In this document: positions 1-9,181 of the stretch, one piece after another
Layout: the number at the start of each line of letters is the position of its first letter
Numbering within the stretch: the stretch's first letter is position 1
Assembly: GCF_003234445.2 (NCBI RefSeq)
Contig: NZ_CP126269.1
Span: 310,001 to 374,000, forward strand
DNA length: 64,000 nt
Direction of reading: 5' to 3'
From: Curtobacterium sp. MCLR17_036
Lineage (GTDB): Bacteria; Actinomycetota; Actinomycetes; Actinomycetales; Microbacteriaceae
The notes under the pieces: generated by a model
Database searches by the model: none
What the model was told of the DNA's origin: nothing
Seen by the model: the letters and a program-made list of their open reading frames with translations, nothing else
Position numbers and translations under genes: made by a program

Positions 1-1
1 G

Positions 2-796
2 GATGCGGTTGGCGTGGCGGACCCGGTCGTACAGCTCGGCCTGCCAGTCGTGCGACTCGATCTGCGTGGTGAGCGGGTTCCAGGTGAGCCCGAGGCCCTC
101 GACGAACTCCCGCGACAGCGTCGGCCAGTCGGCCTCGGGGTCGGCGGCGAGGTGGGCCGAGAAGGTGCCGGTCGCGCCGGAGAACTTGCCGAGGTACTCG
201 CCGCCCTCGATCTGGGCGAGCACGCGCTCGAGGCGGTACACGACCACCGCGAGCTCCTTGCCGAGCGTGGTCGGGGTCGCGGGCTGTCCGTGCGTGTGCG
301 ACAGCATCGGGATGCTCTTCAGCTCGACGGCCAGGGCACGAAGCGTGTCGAGCACGGCGCGGAAGCCCGGCAGCCAGACCTGCTCGACGGTGTCCCGCAC
401 GGTCAGGGCGTAGGACAGGTTGTTGACGTCCTCGCTCGTCGCCGCGAAGTGGGTGAGCTCGGCGATGGCGTCGAGACCGAGCTCGGACAGCCGGCGGCGC
501 ACGAAGTACTCGACGGCCTTGACGTCGTGGCGGGTCGTCGCCTCGATCTCGGCGAGTTCGGCGATCTGGTCCTGGCCGAAGGTCTCGACGATGCGGCGCA
601 GGGCGGCCTTGTCGTCGACGCTGAGCGGCGAGGTGGTGAACATCGCGTGGTCGGTCAGGAAGATCAGCCACTCGACCTCGACGAGGACGCGCGCATGGTT
701 GAGCCCGGCCTCGGACAGGTGCTCGCCCACGGTGTGCACGATCGGGTAGTACCGCCCGTCGAGCGGGCTGATCGGCTGCGGGGGAAGGGGGGTCAT
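2..796 (-). CDS. purB: adenylosuccinate lyase, N-terminal part (runs off the window)
   Basis: This enzyme splits SAICAR and adenylosuccinate in purine synthesis. The first 265 residues are present. They begin MTPLPPQPISPLDGRYYP, the N-terminus usual for the PurB class with a PLDGRY box, and contain HTHGQPATPTTLGKE, the His-bearing conserved block of the fumarase/aspartase superfamily. The flexible catalytic signature loop and the C-terminus lie outside the window. The ATG overlaps the TGA of the preceding phosphatase gene by 4 nt (ATGA), so the two are probably translationally coupled. No frameshift is seen in the visible part. Confidence 0.95.
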   Translation of the reverse strand, partial: MTPLPPQPISPLDGRYYPIVHTVGEHLSEAGLNHARVLVEVEWLIFLTDHAMFTTSPLSVDDKAALRRIVETFGQDQIAELAEIEATTRHDVKAVEYFVRRRLSELGLDAIAELTHFAATSEDVNNLSYALTVRDTVEQVWLPGFRAVLDTLRALAVELKSIPMLSHTHGQPATPTTLGKELAVVVYRLERVLAQIEGGEYLGKFSGATGTFSAHLAADPEADWPTLSREFVEGLGLTWNPLTTQIESHDWQAELYDRVRHANRI

Positions 797-1305
797 GGGG
801 CTCCCTGACGGACGGCCGGCTCGAGCTGGTGGAAGAGCGCCCGGCAGGCCCGTTCGACGGTCGAGAGCACTCGGTCGAACTCGTGGCGGTCCGCGTAGTA
901 CGGATCGGGCACGTCGGTCTGCTGGGGCCAGGCGTCGTCGTACCGCAGCAGGAGCGTCACCTTGGCGGCGTCGTCCATGGTCGGTCCCCACGATCGCAGG
1001 ACGCGTTCGTGGGAGCGGTCGAGTGCGACCACCAGGTCGAGGTCCGGGAACCGGTCCGGGTCGAACTGACGGGCGCGATGCCTGCTGCCATCGTATCCGC
1101 GCGCCGCGAGCGCTGCGATCGTGCGCTCGTCGGCGGGTTCGCCGACGTGCCAGTCCCCGGTGCCGGCCGACTCGACCTGGAACCGGTCGGCGAGACCGGC
1201 GTCGGCGGCGAGCTGTGCGAAGACGACGCCGGCCATGGGGGAGCGGCAGATGTTGCCGCTGCAGACGAAGGAGACGCGGAACGGGGCGTCGGCGTCCTGG
1301 GTCAT
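793..1305 (-). CDS. low-molecular-weight protein-tyrosine phosphatase
   Basis: A 170-residue cytoplasmic phosphatase of the LMW-PTP/arsenate reductase fold. The P-loop C-x5-R-S is visible as VCSGNICRSP near residue 15, and the general-acid DPYY (within DVPDPYYAD) lies toward the C-terminus, so both catalytic parts are intact. The start was set at 1305 because a CATGAT box lies 6 nt upstream on the minus strand, as in other leaderless genes of this window. A GTG at 1311 is an alternative that adds two residues. It overlaps purB by 4 nt. The substrate cannot be told from sequence. Confidence 0.9.
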   Translation of the reverse strand: MTQDADAPFRVSFVCSGNICRSPMAGVVFAQLAADAGLADRFQVESAGTGDWHVGEPADERTIAALAARGYDGSRHRARQFDPDRFPDLDLVVALDRSHERVLRSWGPTMDDAAKVTLLLRYDDAWPQQTDVPDPYYADRHEFDRVLSTVERACRALFHQLEPAVRQGAP

Positions 1306-1353
1306 GAGCACATCATGACGCAGGCGGGCCGACGACCGCGAGGTCCCCTCGGG

Positions 1354-1752
1354 TCACGCGCGCTGCCGGCGCAGCACCGGGCGGACGAACAGGCCGATCA
1401 GCCAGGCGAACACCGCGAGCACGAAGGCGCCGACGATGCCCCAGCCGAACGAGTCGACGTCGAGCCCGAAGCCGAACGCCTCCGAGATCCCGGCGACGAT
1501 GAGCAGCAGGACCGCGTTCACCACGAACGAGATGAGCCCGAGCGTCAGGACGTACAGCGGGAAGGCGACGATGCGGATGATCGTGCCGATGACGGCGTTG
1601 ACGAGGCCGAAGACGAACGCCACGAGCAGGTAGGTCAGCACGGTGGCGACCGTGCCCTGGTCGCCGAAGGCGTGCACGGCGACACCGGGGACGATGAGCG
1701 TGGTGAGCCAGAGCGCGACGGCGTTGACGACGAGGCGGACGAGGAATCGCAT
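1354..1752 (-). CDS. phage-holin-family (holin 4 superfamily) small membrane protein
   Basis: A 132-residue protein with about four hydrophobic segments, beginning MRFLVRLVVNAVALWL. It matches the widespread chromosomal 'phage holin family protein' group (Pfam Phage_holin_4_2). Despite the name these are ordinary housekeeping membrane proteins of unknown role, and no phage gene is nearby. A short basic C-terminus (RPVLRRQRA) faces the cytoplasm by the positive-inside rule. It is divergent from the aminotransferase gene, with 50 bp between start codons. Confidence 0.8.
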   Translation of the reverse strand: MRFLVRLVVNAVALWLTTLIVPGVAVHAFGDQGTVATVLTYLLVAFVFGLVNAVIGTIIRIVAFPLYVLTLGLISFVVNAVLLLIVAGISEAFGFGLDVDSFGWGIVGAFVLAVFAWLIGLFVRPVLRRQRA

Positions 1753-1790
1753 GCACCCATGATGCCCGCGGGTCCCCGCGTGCGTGCCGG

Positions 1791-1796
1791 TAGCCT
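1791..1796 (+). promoter_or_regulatory. -10 box of a leaderless aminotransferase transcript
   Basis: TAGCCT lies 6 nt before the GTG at 1803 and there is no Shine-Dalgarno sequence, so the mRNA probably begins at the start codon. Confidence 0.55.
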
Positions 1797-1802
1797 GGCC
1801 GG

Positions 1803-2882
1803 GTGAGCGAGCAGCGTGTGCACATCCGGCCCGAGGTCGCCGTCCTCCCCGCCTACAAGCAGGGCCGCCAGGCCGAGGCCTCCGCCTTCAAGCTGTCCAG
1901 CAACGAGAACCCGTTCCCGCCGCTGCCCGGTGTGGTGCAGGCCGTGCAGGCGCAGACCGCGTACAACCGCTACCCCGACGCCACGGCGCTCGCCGTCCGG
2001 GCCGCACTCGCCGAGCGCTTCGGCGTCACCGCGGACCAGGTCCACGTCGCACCCGGCAGCGTCGCGATCCTGCACGAGCTGGCGCGTGCGACCTCCGGCC
2101 CCGGCGACGAGGTCGTGTACGCCTGGCGGTCCTTCGAGGCCTACCCCGGCGTCGTCACCGTGGCGGGCGCCACGAGCGTGCCGGTGCCGAACCGTCCCGA
2201 CGGCGGGCACGACCTCGACGCGATGGCCGCGGCGGTGACCGAGCGCACCCGCATGGTGATCGTGTGCTCGCCGAACAACCCGACCGGTCCGGTCGTCACC
2301 GCTGCCGAGTTCGCGTCGTTCATGGCCGCGGTGCCGCAGTCCGTCCTGGTCGTGCTCGACGAGGCCTACGCCGAGTTCGTGACCGACGCGTCCGCCGTGC
2401 ACGGTCACCCGTTGCTCGAGCGGTACCCGAACCTCGTCGTGCTCCGCACCTTCTCGAAGGCGTACGGGCTGGCCGGCCTGCGGGTCGGCTACGCCATCGG
2501 TCCCGTGTACGTGCTCGATGCCGTCCGCGCGTGTGCGATCCCCCTCTCCGTGACGGCGCAGGGGCAGGCCGCCGCGCTGGCGAGCCTCGAGCGCGAGGAC
2601 GAACTGCTCGAGCGGGTCGCCGAGATCGCCACGCTGCGGGACCGTGTCGTGGCCGACCTGCGCGAGCAGGGCTGGGCCGTGCCGGACGCGCAGGGCAACT
2701 TCGTGTGGCTGCCGACCGGGCCCGGCACCGCCGTCGCGGCCGAGGCGTTCGAGCGCGCCGGCATCATCGTCCGCGCCTTCGCCGACGAGGGCGTGCGCAT
2801 CTCGATCGGCGAGCACGAGGCTGTGGGAACGCTCCTCGAAACGGCCCGCTCGCTTGTGGGGGACCTCCAGGTGGCCGACTGA
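1803..2882 (+). CDS. aromatic amino acid / histidinol-phosphate aminotransferase (HisC2/Pat type)
   Basis: A PLP-dependent class I/II aminotransferase of 359 residues. Visible motifs are [10 protein letters not shown] at the N-terminus, SPNNPTGP, the VLDEAYAEF aspartate region, and the PLP lysine in [17 protein letters not shown]. The block [18 protein letters not shown] and the overall spacing recall mycobacterial HisC2/Pat, which acts on aromatic amino acids, more than biosynthetic HisC. The gene sits directly before a 2-oxoacid dehydrogenase operon, not in a his operon, which supports a role in amino-acid or keto-acid metabolism. The GTG start is leaderless. It ends at a TGATG overlap with a possible upstream start of the next gene. 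Confidence 0.85.
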   Translation: MSEQRVHIRPEVAVLPAYKQGRQAEASAFKLSSNENPFPPLPGVVQAVQAQTAYNRYPDATALAVRAALAERFGVTADQVHVAPGSVAILHELARATSGPGDEVVYAWRSFEAYPGVVTVAGATSVPVPNRPDGGHDLDAMAAAVTERTRMVIVCSPNNPTGPVVTAAEFASFMAAVPQSVLVVLDEAYAEFVTDASAVHGHPLLERYPNLVVLRTFSKAYGLAGLRVGYAIGPVYVLDAVRACAIPLSVTAQGQAAALASLEREDELLERVAEIATLRDRVVADLREQGWAVPDAQGNFVWLPTGPGTAVAAEAFERAGIIVRAFADEGVRISIGEHEAVGTLLETARSLVGDLQVAD

Positions 2883-2892
2883 TGGCTGCCGC

Positions 2893-2898
2893 TACGCT
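2893..2898 (+). promoter_or_regulatory. -10 box before the E1 alpha gene
   Basis: TACGCT with 7 nt to the ATG at 2906. It favours 2906 over the in-frame ATG at 2882 and gives the dehydrogenase operon its own promoter at the end of the aminotransferase gene. Confidence 0.5.
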
Positions 2899-2905
2899 GG
2901 CCCGC

Positions 2906-4039
2906 ATGTCATTCCGCGCCGCGGCTCCCGCGACGACCACCGTCCGGCTCCTCGACCCCGAGGGGCGGTTCGTGGAGACCGACGAGAACGCCGAGTTCGC
3001 CGCCGCCGCGCGTGCGATCCCCGACGAGACGCTGCTCGCCATGCACCGCCGCATGGTGCTGACCCGTCGGTTCGACCACGCTGGTCACAACCTGCAGCGC
3101 ACCGGCCAGCTCGGCCTCTGGGTGCCGAGCCACGGGCAAGAGGCCGCGCAGACCGGCTCCGCCTTCGCCCTGCGCGCCCAGGACCACGTGTTCCCGTCCT
3201 ACCGCGAGCACGCCGTCACGATGCAGCGCGGCGTCGAGCCGATGGAGATCATCGCGATGTACCGCGGGCAGACCCACGGCGGCTGGGACCCGGACCAGCG
3301 CGGCAACACGCACATCTCCACGCTCGTGATCGGCTCCCAGACGCTGCACGCGACCGGGTACGCCCTCGGCCAGAAGCTCGACGGCGACGTCGGCACCGGC
3401 GACCCCGACCGCGACGCATGCTCCATCGTGTACTTCGGCGACGGCGCGACGAGCCAGGGCGACGTGAACGAGGCCTTCGTGTTCTCCGCGTCGACGAAGG
3501 CCCCCGTCGTCTTCTTCCTGCAGAACAACCACTGGGCCATCTCGGTCCCGGTGACGGTGCAGTCGCCGTCCCCGCTCGTCGACCGCCCGCGCGGCTTCGG
3601 GATCCCGAGCGTCCTCATCGACGGCAACGACATCCTGGCGTCGTACACCGCGTCGGTCGTCGCCACCGACCACGCCCGCAGCGGCCAGGGCCCGGCGTTC
3701 ATCGAGGCCGACACCTACCGCATCGGCGCGCACACCAGCTCGGACGACCCGAGCCGGTACCGCGGCGACGACGAGCTGCAGGGCTGGGTCCGTCGCGACC
3801 CGATCGTCCGCTCCGAGGCGTACCTGCGCTCGAAGGGCGCGACGGACGAGCAGTTCGCCGCGATCGAGGCCGAGGGCGAGGACATCGCCGCCGACGTCCG
3901 CCGCCGCACGGTCGCGCTGACGCCGCCGTCGGTCGACGTCATGTTCGACAACGTGTACCGCGAGCCGCACCCGCTGGTCGCCGAGCAGAAGGCCTGGCTC
4001 GAACAGTACGAAGCCGGCTTCGAGGGGAGCGCCCACTAA
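2906..4039 (+). CDS. bkdA: thiamine-diphosphate-dependent 2-oxoacid dehydrogenase E1 alpha subunit
   Basis: This is the alpha half of a heterotetrameric E1 that decarboxylates 2-oxo acids and passes the acyl group to lipoyl-E2. The protein has 377 residues from the ATG at 2906. The ThDP/Mg motif runs from GDGATSQGD to NNHWAIS, and the conserved SHGQEAAQTG and FPSYREHA blocks precede it. Starting at 2882 would add eight residues and overlap the aminotransferase stop as TGATG. Actinobacteria normally use homodimeric AceE for pyruvate, so an alpha/beta E1 suggests a branched-chain 2-oxoacid complex. Pyruvate or acetoin specificity cannot be excluded. It is followed by E1 beta with a TAATG overlap. 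Confidence 0.88.
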   Translation: MSFRAAAPATTTVRLLDPEGRFVETDENAEFAAAARAIPDETLLAMHRRMVLTRRFDHAGHNLQRTGQLGLWVPSHGQEAAQTGSAFALRAQDHVFPSYREHAVTMQRGVEPMEIIAMYRGQTHGGWDPDQRGNTHISTLVIGSQTLHATGYALGQKLDGDVGTGDPDRDACSIVYFGDGATSQGDVNEAFVFSASTKAPVVFFLQNNHWAISVPVTVQSPSPLVDRPRGFGIPSVLIDGNDILASYTASVVATDHARSGQGPAFIEADTYRIGAHTSSDDPSRYRGDDELQGWVRRDPIVRSEAYLRSKGATDEQFAAIEAEGEDIAADVRRRTVALTPPSVDVMFDNVYREPHPLVAEQKAWLEQYEAGFEGSAH

Positions 4040-5088
4040 TGAGCACCACCGAGCAGCTCTTCGACTACACCCTGCGCTCCCACCCGGGCGCCGGCGAGGT
4101 CCCGAGCGACCCCACGCCGACCCTGCCGATGGCGAAGGCCCTCAACGCCGGGCTCGCCGCCGCGATGCAGGCGGACGACAAGGTCCTGCTCATGGGCGAG
4201 GACATCGGCCAGCTCGGCGGTGTCTTCCGCATCACCGAGGGCCTGCAGGAGCGCTTCGGCGCCGAGCGCGTCCGGGACACCCCGCTCGCCGAGTCCGGCA
4301 TCATCGGCACCGCGATCGGCCTGGCCCTGCGCGGCTACCGCCCGGTGGTCGAGATCCAGTTCGACGGCTTCGTCTGGCCCGGGTTCGACCAGATCACCTC
4401 GCAGCTCGCGAAGATGGCGAACCGCCTGCCCGCGCACATGTCGCTGCCGGTCGTCATCCGGATCCCCTACGGCGGGCACATCGGCGCCGTCGAGCACCAC
4501 CAGGAGTCGCCCGAGGCGTACTTCGCGCACACCGCGGGCCTGCGGGTCGTCAGCCCGAGCACCCCGAACGACGCCTACTGGATGATCCAGGAGGCCATCG
4601 CCTCGAAGGACCCGGTGGTCTTCCTCGAGCCGAAGTCGCGCTACTGGCCGAAGGGCCCGGTCGACCTCGTCGACGGCCACGTCCCGATGCACACCACCCG
4701 CGTCGCCCGCACCGGCACCGAGGTGACCCTCGTCGGCCACGGCGCGATGGTCGCCACGCTCATGCAGGCCGCCGAGCTCGCCGAGTCCGAGGGCACGAGC
4801 TGCGAGGTCATCGACCTCCGCTCGATCTCCCCGATCGACTGGGAGCCGCTGCTCGCGTCCGTCCGCAAGACCGGTCGCCTGGTCATCGCGCAAGAGGCCT
4901 CCGGCTTCGTCAGCGTCGGCAGCGAGATCGCAGCGACGGTCGCCGAGCGGGCGTTCTACACGATGCAGGCGCCGCCGCTGCGCGTCTCGGGCTTCGACAT
5001 CCCGTTCCCGGTGTCGAAGCTGGAGCACCTGCACCTGCCGGACGCCGACCGCGTGCTCGAGGCCGTGGACCGCGCCCTCGCCTACTGA
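4039..5088 (+). CDS. bkdB: 2-oxoacid dehydrogenase E1 beta subunit
   Basis: A 349-residue partner of the preceding E1 alpha. It shows the transketolase-pyrimidine domain ([46 protein letters not shown]) and the C-terminal transketolase domain ([28 protein letters not shown]). The glutamate in GEDIG is the residue that normally contacts the ThDP pyrimidine. The ATG overlaps the alpha stop (TAATG), as expected for equimolar subunits made by coupled translation. 43 bp separate it from E2. Confidence 0.92.
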   Translation: MSTTEQLFDYTLRSHPGAGEVPSDPTPTLPMAKALNAGLAAAMQADDKVLLMGEDIGQLGGVFRITEGLQERFGAERVRDTPLAESGIIGTAIGLALRGYRPVVEIQFDGFVWPGFDQITSQLAKMANRLPAHMSLPVVIRIPYGGHIGAVEHHQESPEAYFAHTAGLRVVSPSTPNDAYWMIQEAIASKDPVVFLEPKSRYWPKGPVDLVDGHVPMHTTRVARTGTEVTLVGHGAMVATLMQAAELAESEGTSCEVIDLRSISPIDWEPLLASVRKTGRLVIAQEASGFVSVGSEIAATVAERAFYTMQAPPLRVSGFDIPFPVSKLEHLHLPDADRVLEAVDRALAY

Positions 5089-5131
5089 CCCGACCCCCAC
5101 CGAGCCCGACCAGATCCGCGAAGGAGCCGTA

Positions 5132-6718
5132 GTGGCCGCCGCCGAATTCCCCCTGCCCGACGTGGGTGAAGGCCTCACCGAGGCCGAGATCGTGCAGTGG
5201 CGCGTCGCGATCGGCGACGAGATCACGGTCGACCAGGTGCTGGTCGAGATCGAGACCGCGAAGTCGCTCGTCGAGCTGCCCTCGCCGTTCGCCGGCACCG
5301 TCACGGGGCTGCTCGTGTCCGAGGGCGACACGGTCGAGGTCGGCAAGCCGATCATCCGCGTCGACTCCGACGCGTCGGTCGCCTCCGGCGCGCCGGTCAC
5401 GGCTCCTGCTGGTCCCTCGGGAGGCCCGGCACCGGTCGCCGACAGCGTCCCGGCCTCGCCGACGGTCGCGCCCGCCCCCGTGGCCGCGCCCGCCCCGGTG
5501 GCGCCGGTCGCGCAGACCCCGCCCGCTCCGGCGCCCGCCGCTGCTCCGGCCGCCGCTGCTCCTGCCGCCGCCGCTCCCACGGCTGCACCGGCCCAGCCGG
5601 TCGCGGTCGACGCCGCCGTCCAGGGCTCGGACGAGTCCTCCGGCGCCGTCCTCGTCGGGTACGGCTCCGCGACGTCGTCGCCCTCCCGCCGGAAGCCGGG
5701 CGCCCGCCGGGCCGCAGCGCTGGCGGCCGAGGCGAGCCGTGCCTCCAGTGCGGACGCCGCGGCAGCGGCCGAGGCGGCGACCGACCCGGGCGAGGCGAGC
5801 ACCGCCGAGGCGATCACCGCCCAGGGCACCGCACCCGCACGCAAGCAGAGCGTCGCGACGAACGTGCTCGCGAAGCCGCCGATCCGCAAGCTCGCGAAGG
5901 ACCTCGGCGTCGAGCTCACCGAGATCGTCGCCACGGGCCTGGCCGGCGAGGTCACCCGCGACGACGTCATCCGCCACGCGAAGCAGGCGAGCGTCTTCCG
6001 CAACATCGAGACGCCCGAGTGGGGCGAGGTGCGCAGCGAGACGATCCCGGTCAAGGGCGTCCGCAAGGCCATCGCGACCGCGATGACCACGTCCGCGTTC
6101 ACCGCGCCGCACGTGTCGCTGTTCGTCGACGTCGACGCCACCCACACCATGGAGTTCGTCAAGCGGCTCAAGGCGTCGCCGACGTTCGCCGGGGTGAAGG
6201 TCTCGCCGCTGCTCATCGTCGCGAAGGCCGTCATCTGGGCGGTCCGCCGGAACCGGTCGGTGAACTCGACCTGGACCGACAGCGAGATCATCGTCCACCA
6301 CTTCGTGAACCTCGGCATCGCGGCCGCGACCCCGCGCGGGCTCATCGTGCCGAACATCAAGGACGCGCAGGACATGTCCCTGCTCGAGCTCGCCCAGGCC
6401 CTCGAGCAGCTGACGATCACCGCCCGCGACGGCAAGACCACGCCGAAGCAGATGGCGAACGGCACGGTGTCGATCACGAACATCGGGGTGTTCGGCATGG
6501 ACACCGGGACGCCGATCCTCAACCCGGGCGAGGTCGCGATCGTCGCCATGGGCACGATCAAGCCGAAGCCGTGGGTCGTCGACGGCGAGGTCCGCTCCCG
6601 CATGGTGACGACCATCGGCGCATCGTTCGACCACCGGGTCGTCGACGGCGACGTGGCGTCGCGCTTCGTGCACGACGTCGCCTCGGTGCTCGAGGAGCCG
6701 GCGCTCCTGCTCGACTGA
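5132..6718 (+). CDS. bkdC: dihydrolipoamide acyltransferase E2 component
   Basis: A 528-residue E2 core protein. It has one lipoyl domain (residues 1-80, lipoylated Lys about 44 in ETAKS), a very long Ala/Pro linker (about 85-170), a basic region, a peripheral-subunit-binding domain (about 235-285, [16 protein letters not shown]) and the CoA-acyltransferase domain (about 290-528), which ends with the catalytic FDHRVVDGD histidine/aspartate. The GTG start has an AAGGAG ribosome site at 5121-5126. No E3 (lipoamide dehydrogenase) gene follows, so E3 must come from elsewhere, as is usual for Actinobacteria. Confidence 0.93.
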   Translation: MAAAEFPLPDVGEGLTEAEIVQWRVAIGDEITVDQVLVEIETAKSLVELPSPFAGTVTGLLVSEGDTVEVGKPIIRVDSDASVASGAPVTAPAGPSGGPAPVADSVPASPTVAPAPVAAPAPVAPVAQTPPAPAPAAAPAAAAPAAAAPTAAPAQPVAVDAAVQGSDESSGAVLVGYGSATSSPSRRKPGARRAAALAAEASRASSADAAAAAEAATDPGEASTAEAITAQGTAPARKQSVATNVLAKPPIRKLAKDLGVELTEIVATGLAGEVTRDDVIRHAKQASVFRNIETPEWGEVRSETIPVKGVRKAIATAMTTSAFTAPHVSLFVDVDATHTMEFVKRLKASPTFAGVKVSPLLIVAKAVIWAVRRNRSVNSTWTDSEIIVHHFVNLGIAAATPRGLIVPNIKDAQDMSLLELAQALEQLTITARDGKTTPKQMANGTVSITNIGVFGMDTGTPILNPGEVAIVAMGTIKPKPWVVDGEVRSRMVTTIGASFDHRVVDGDVASRFVHDVASVLEEPALLLD

Positions 6719-6768
6719 CGGGTCCGGCGCACGGGCCGCGCTGTGTGCGTGTGCGCGCGTTCGCGGTT

Positions 6769-6821
6769 CGTGAGCAGGAATGGTCGGGTGGCCCGCGGGC
6801 ACTCGACCGTTCCTGCTCACG
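6769..6821. repeat. hairpin element, GTGAGCAGGAA family, copy 1
   Basis: An inverted repeat with 18-bp arms (CGTGAGCAGGAATGGTCG against its near-exact complement, one mismatch) around a 17-nt loop. It lies after the E2 stop and could end that transcript. It has no U tract. A second copy with identical arm spacing is at 14880-14930. Confidence 0.75.
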
Positions 6822-6890
6822 ATGTGCCGACTCGCGGACTCGTCGCGTGGTGTTCACGCGGATGTCGGTGGGTCGCGGCATGATCGGTGC

Positions 6891-7466
6891 ATGGTCCACC
6901 AGCTCCTGACCCCCTCGCAGGAGATCCGAACGGATCGCCTCCTGCTCACCGCGCTGTCGCCGGCCGACATCGACGACGTGCACGCGCTCTTCTCGGACGC
7001 CGGCACCTGGCAGCACCTGCCGTCGGGGCGGCACGTCGCCCGCAGTTCGAGCGTCGACATGGTGCAGCGGAAGATCGGCGGTCGGGCACGGCACGGGCTG
7101 GGGTCGTGGACGGTCCGGACCGCATCGGACCACGCGTTCGTCGGCGTCGGCGGTGTCGACATGACCGTGGGCGGGGTGTGGAACCTCGGGTACCGGCTGG
7201 CGCCGGCCGCGTGGGGCCAGGGCTTCGCCTCCGAGATCGCACTCGCCGCCGTCCGGGCCGCCGCCGAGACGGCGTGCGACGTCCCGGTGACGGGGCGCGT
7301 GCTCACGAACAACCCCGCCTCGGTCGCGGTGCTCCGTCGGGCCGGGCTGTCCCTCGTGTGGCAGGGACCCGCCAGCGTCCGCACCGAGCCCGGTGTCGAG
7401 GGCCAGGTCTGGGCGGACCGCGCCCTCTCCGACGCGCAGTTCGCCTGGCTCGTCGCGAACGCCTGA
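6891..7466 (+). CDS. GNAT-family N-acetyltransferase (RimJ/RimL-like)
   Basis: A 191-residue acetyltransferase of the Acetyltransf_3 type that acetylates protein N-termini, amino sugars or small amines with acetyl-CoA. TDRLLLTALSPADIDDVHALF at the N-terminus, the central GYRLAPAAWGQGFASEIA (acetyl-CoA pyrophosphate region) and the C-terminal NPASVAVLRRAGL (usual form NxxSxRVxEKxGF) fit the family. The ATG at 6891 is chosen because CATGAT lies 6 nt before it. An in-frame ATG at 6780 would start inside the preceding hairpin and is unlikely. The substrate is unknown. Confidence 0.8.
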   Translation: MVHQLLTPSQEIRTDRLLLTALSPADIDDVHALFSDAGTWQHLPSGRHVARSSSVDMVQRKIGGRARHGLGSWTVRTASDHAFVGVGGVDMTVGGVWNLGYRLAPAAWGQGFASEIALAAVRAAAETACDVPVTGRVLTNNPASVAVLRRAGLSLVWQGPASVRTEPGVEGQVWADRALSDAQFAWLVANA

Positions 7467-7538
7467 GCGCTCCCCGCGGCGCCGCGCGACGACGCCTGCA
7501 TTGGCGTTCCCGGCATCCGTCGCTACTGTGATGGGAAC

Positions 7539-7560
7539 TGGTCATGTCCGCGCATGACCA
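7539..7560. promoter_or_regulatory. operator-like inverted repeat before the GntR gene
   Basis: TGGTCATG-N6-CATGACCA is an 8-bp perfect inverted repeat 34 bp before the regulator start. With the flanking AC it resembles the actinobacterial DasR (dre) half site ACTGGTC, and AACTGGTCATG recurs at 9181-9191 before the PTS genes. This suggests autoregulation. Confidence 0.6.
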
Positions 7561-7593
7561 CCCTGCAGACCAGCGACGGAGCACGAGGAGCCG

Positions 7594-8328
7594 ATGACGT
7601 CTCACATCACCGAGGGTGCCGAGCCCAAGCACCAGCAACTGCGCCGGATCCTGCTCGACCTCGTGACGACGCGGCTCGCCCCCGGTGCGGCGATCCCGTC
7701 CGAGCGGCAGCTCATCACCGAGTACGGCGTCTCGCGGATCACCGTGCGCGAGGCCCTCGGACAGCTGGTCAACGAGGGCTACCTCGAGCGGGTCCGCGGC
7801 AAGGGCACCTTCGTGGCGCACCGACCGGTGCAGTCGACCCTGCACCTCGCGTCCTTCACCGAGGAGATGCGCGCGATGGGGCACGTCCCGACGACGGTCG
7901 TGCTCGTGCGCGAGGAACGCGTGCCGCCGAGCGACACGGTCGCGGCGCTGCGGCTCGACGCCGAGGCGTCGGCGTACCACGTGAAGCGACTGCGGATGGC
8001 CGACGGTGCCCCGGTGTCGATCGACGACGCGTGGCTCGTGGCCGACGCGTTCCCCGGGTTGCTCGACCACGACCTGTCCGGGTCCGTGTACTCGATCATC
8101 GCGACGGCGTACGGCACGCCGATCGACCGCGCGCAGCAGACCGTGGCGGCGAACCCCGCCGCGGACGACGTCGCGACGCTGCTCGGCACGAAGACGGGGG
8201 CTCCGGTGCTCGAGTTCGATCGGGTGTCCTACGCGGGGGAGCGCCCCGTGGAGCACACCCGCAGCTGGTACCGGTCGGACCGGTACCGCGTGCAGATGGA
8301 GGTCACCGCGACCCCCGCGGTCGCCTGA
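7594..8328 (+). CDS. GntR-family regulator, HutC/UTRA subfamily (NagR/DasR-like)
   Basis: A 244-residue repressor. The N-terminal winged helix-turn-helix covers residues about 10-75 (LAPGAAIPSERQLITEYGVSRITVREAL, then the wing YLERVRGKGTFVA). The C-terminal UTRA sensor domain covers about 95-240, a fold that binds phosphorylated amino sugars in NagR and DasR. The gene is convergent with PTS IIA-IIB and close to a glucose/N-acetylglucosamine-type IIC, and DasR-like boxes lie before both the regulator and the PTS genes. Control of amino-sugar uptake by GlcNAc-6-P or GlcN-6-P is therefore likely but inferred. Confidence 0.87.
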   Translation: MTSHITEGAEPKHQQLRRILLDLVTTRLAPGAAIPSERQLITEYGVSRITVREALGQLVNEGYLERVRGKGTFVAHRPVQSTLHLASFTEEMRAMGHVPTTVVLVREERVPPSDTVAALRLDAEASAYHVKRLRMADGAPVSIDDAWLVADAFPGLLDHDLSGSVYSIIATAYGTPIDRAQQTVAANPAADDVATLLGTKTGAPVLEFDRVSYAGERPVEHTRSWYRSDRYRVQMEVTATPAVA

Positions 8329-8348
8329 GTCCCCGGCCGGATACGCGA

Positions 8349-8391
8349 AAGCGACTGTGTGCCGCGAACAGTTCGCGGGACACAGTCGCTT
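8349..8391. terminator. very long hairpin between convergent genes
   Basis: The arms AAGCGACTGTGT-G-CCGCGAAC and its complement pair over 21 positions with one mismatch and almost no loop. The element separates the regulator (plus strand) from IIA (minus strand). Without a U tract it could be a bidirectional terminator or a cruciform-forming dispersed element. Confidence 0.6.
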
Positions 8392-8428
8392 CGGCAGGAA
8401 GAACCCGGGATGAACGGGTGGAGCCGGG

Positions 8429-8881
8429 TCAGACCTCGTACAGGGTGTCGCCGTCGCGCACCGACGTGCCCACCGTGCCCTGGTCGACGGTGTCCGGCGC
8501 GGAGCCGAGCACGACCACCGGGCAGACCGGCGAGTAGCCGGCCGCACTGATCACCGAGGGGGTGAAGCGGACGACCGGGTCGCCGGCCGTGACCGTCGCG
8601 CCCTCGGTGGTGAGGAGCTCGAAGCCCTCGCCCGAGAGCTTCACGGTGTCGATCCCGACGTGCACCAGGACGTCGGTGCCCGCGGCGCCCTGCAGCGCGA
8701 AGGCGTGCGGGTGCAGCTTGACGATGGTGCCGTCGACCGGGGCGACGGCGGTGATCGCACCCTCGACACCGGTCGGGTCCACCGCGACGCCCGCTCCGAC
8801 GAGCTGGCCGGCGAACACCGGGTCCGGTACGTCGGCGAGACCGACGACCGGGCCGGCGAAGGGGGTGCGGACCGAGGTCAC
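8429..8881 (-). CDS. PTS glucose/GlcNAc-family IIA component
   Basis: A 150-residue EIIA of the Crr (PTS_EIIA_1) family that takes phosphate from HPr and gives it to IIB. His59 (LHPHAF) and His74 (VLVHVGIDTVKL) have the 15-residue spacing of the E. coli IIA-Glc histidine pair, with His74 the phospho-acceptor. The GTG start overlaps the IIB stop (GTGA), so IIB and IIA are co-translated. The sugar is probably N-acetylglucosamine because of the IIC and the DasR-like regulator. Confidence 0.92.
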   Translation of the reverse strand: MTSVRTPFAGPVVGLADVPDPVFAGQLVGAGVAVDPTGVEGAITAVAPVDGTIVKLHPHAFALQGAAGTDVLVHVGIDTVKLSGEGFELLTTEGATVTAGDPVVRFTPSVISAAGYSPVCPVVVLGSAPDTVDQGTVGTSVRDGDTLYEV

Positions 8882-9114
8882 AGCTCGTCCTGGATGTCCT
8901 GCGCGAGGTTGTCGGCGACCGTGCCGACGATGACCTGCCAGCCGGTGCCGCCGCCGACGACCGCCTGGGCGCCCGCGGCCTGCAGTGCGGCCTTGTCGAC
9001 GAGGTCGCCGTCCTCGACCTCGACGCGGAGGCGCGTGATGCAGCCCTCGACCTCTTCGATGTTGTCGGCACCGCCGAGCGCGGCGATGATGTCGGCTGCC
9101 TTGATGTCGGCCAT
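8878..9114 (-). CDS. PTS glucose/GlcNAc-family IIB component
   Basis: A free-standing 78-residue IIB. The phosphorylated cysteine is Cys25 in VEGCITRLRVEV, the conserved CxTRLR motif of the family. Length and motif fit the PTS_EIIB domain that in many bacteria is fused to IIC. Here IIC, IIB and IIA are three separate genes. A strong GAGGAGG ribosome site precedes the ATG. It is the first gene of the minus-strand IIB-IIA unit. Confidence 0.93.
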   Translation of the reverse strand: MADIKAADIIAALGGADNIEEVEGCITRLRVEVEDGDLVDKAALQAAGAQAVVGGGTGWQVIVGTVADNLAQDIQDEL

Positions 9115-9181
9115 CGTTTCCTCCTCGTTAAGGGTTTTCGTACCAGGTTGACACGGGACCGGTCTCGGATCAGACTACGGA

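Noticed and set aside
1354..1752. Prophage remnant suggested by the holin-family protein
   Set aside because: No other phage gene, attachment site or composition change is seen, and this family is common on chromosomes.
4036..6732. A very long minus-strand open frame opposite E1 beta and E2
   Set aside because: It mirrors the third-position GC bias of the real dehydrogenase genes and contains only low-complexity Ala/Gly/Thr sequence without a motif.
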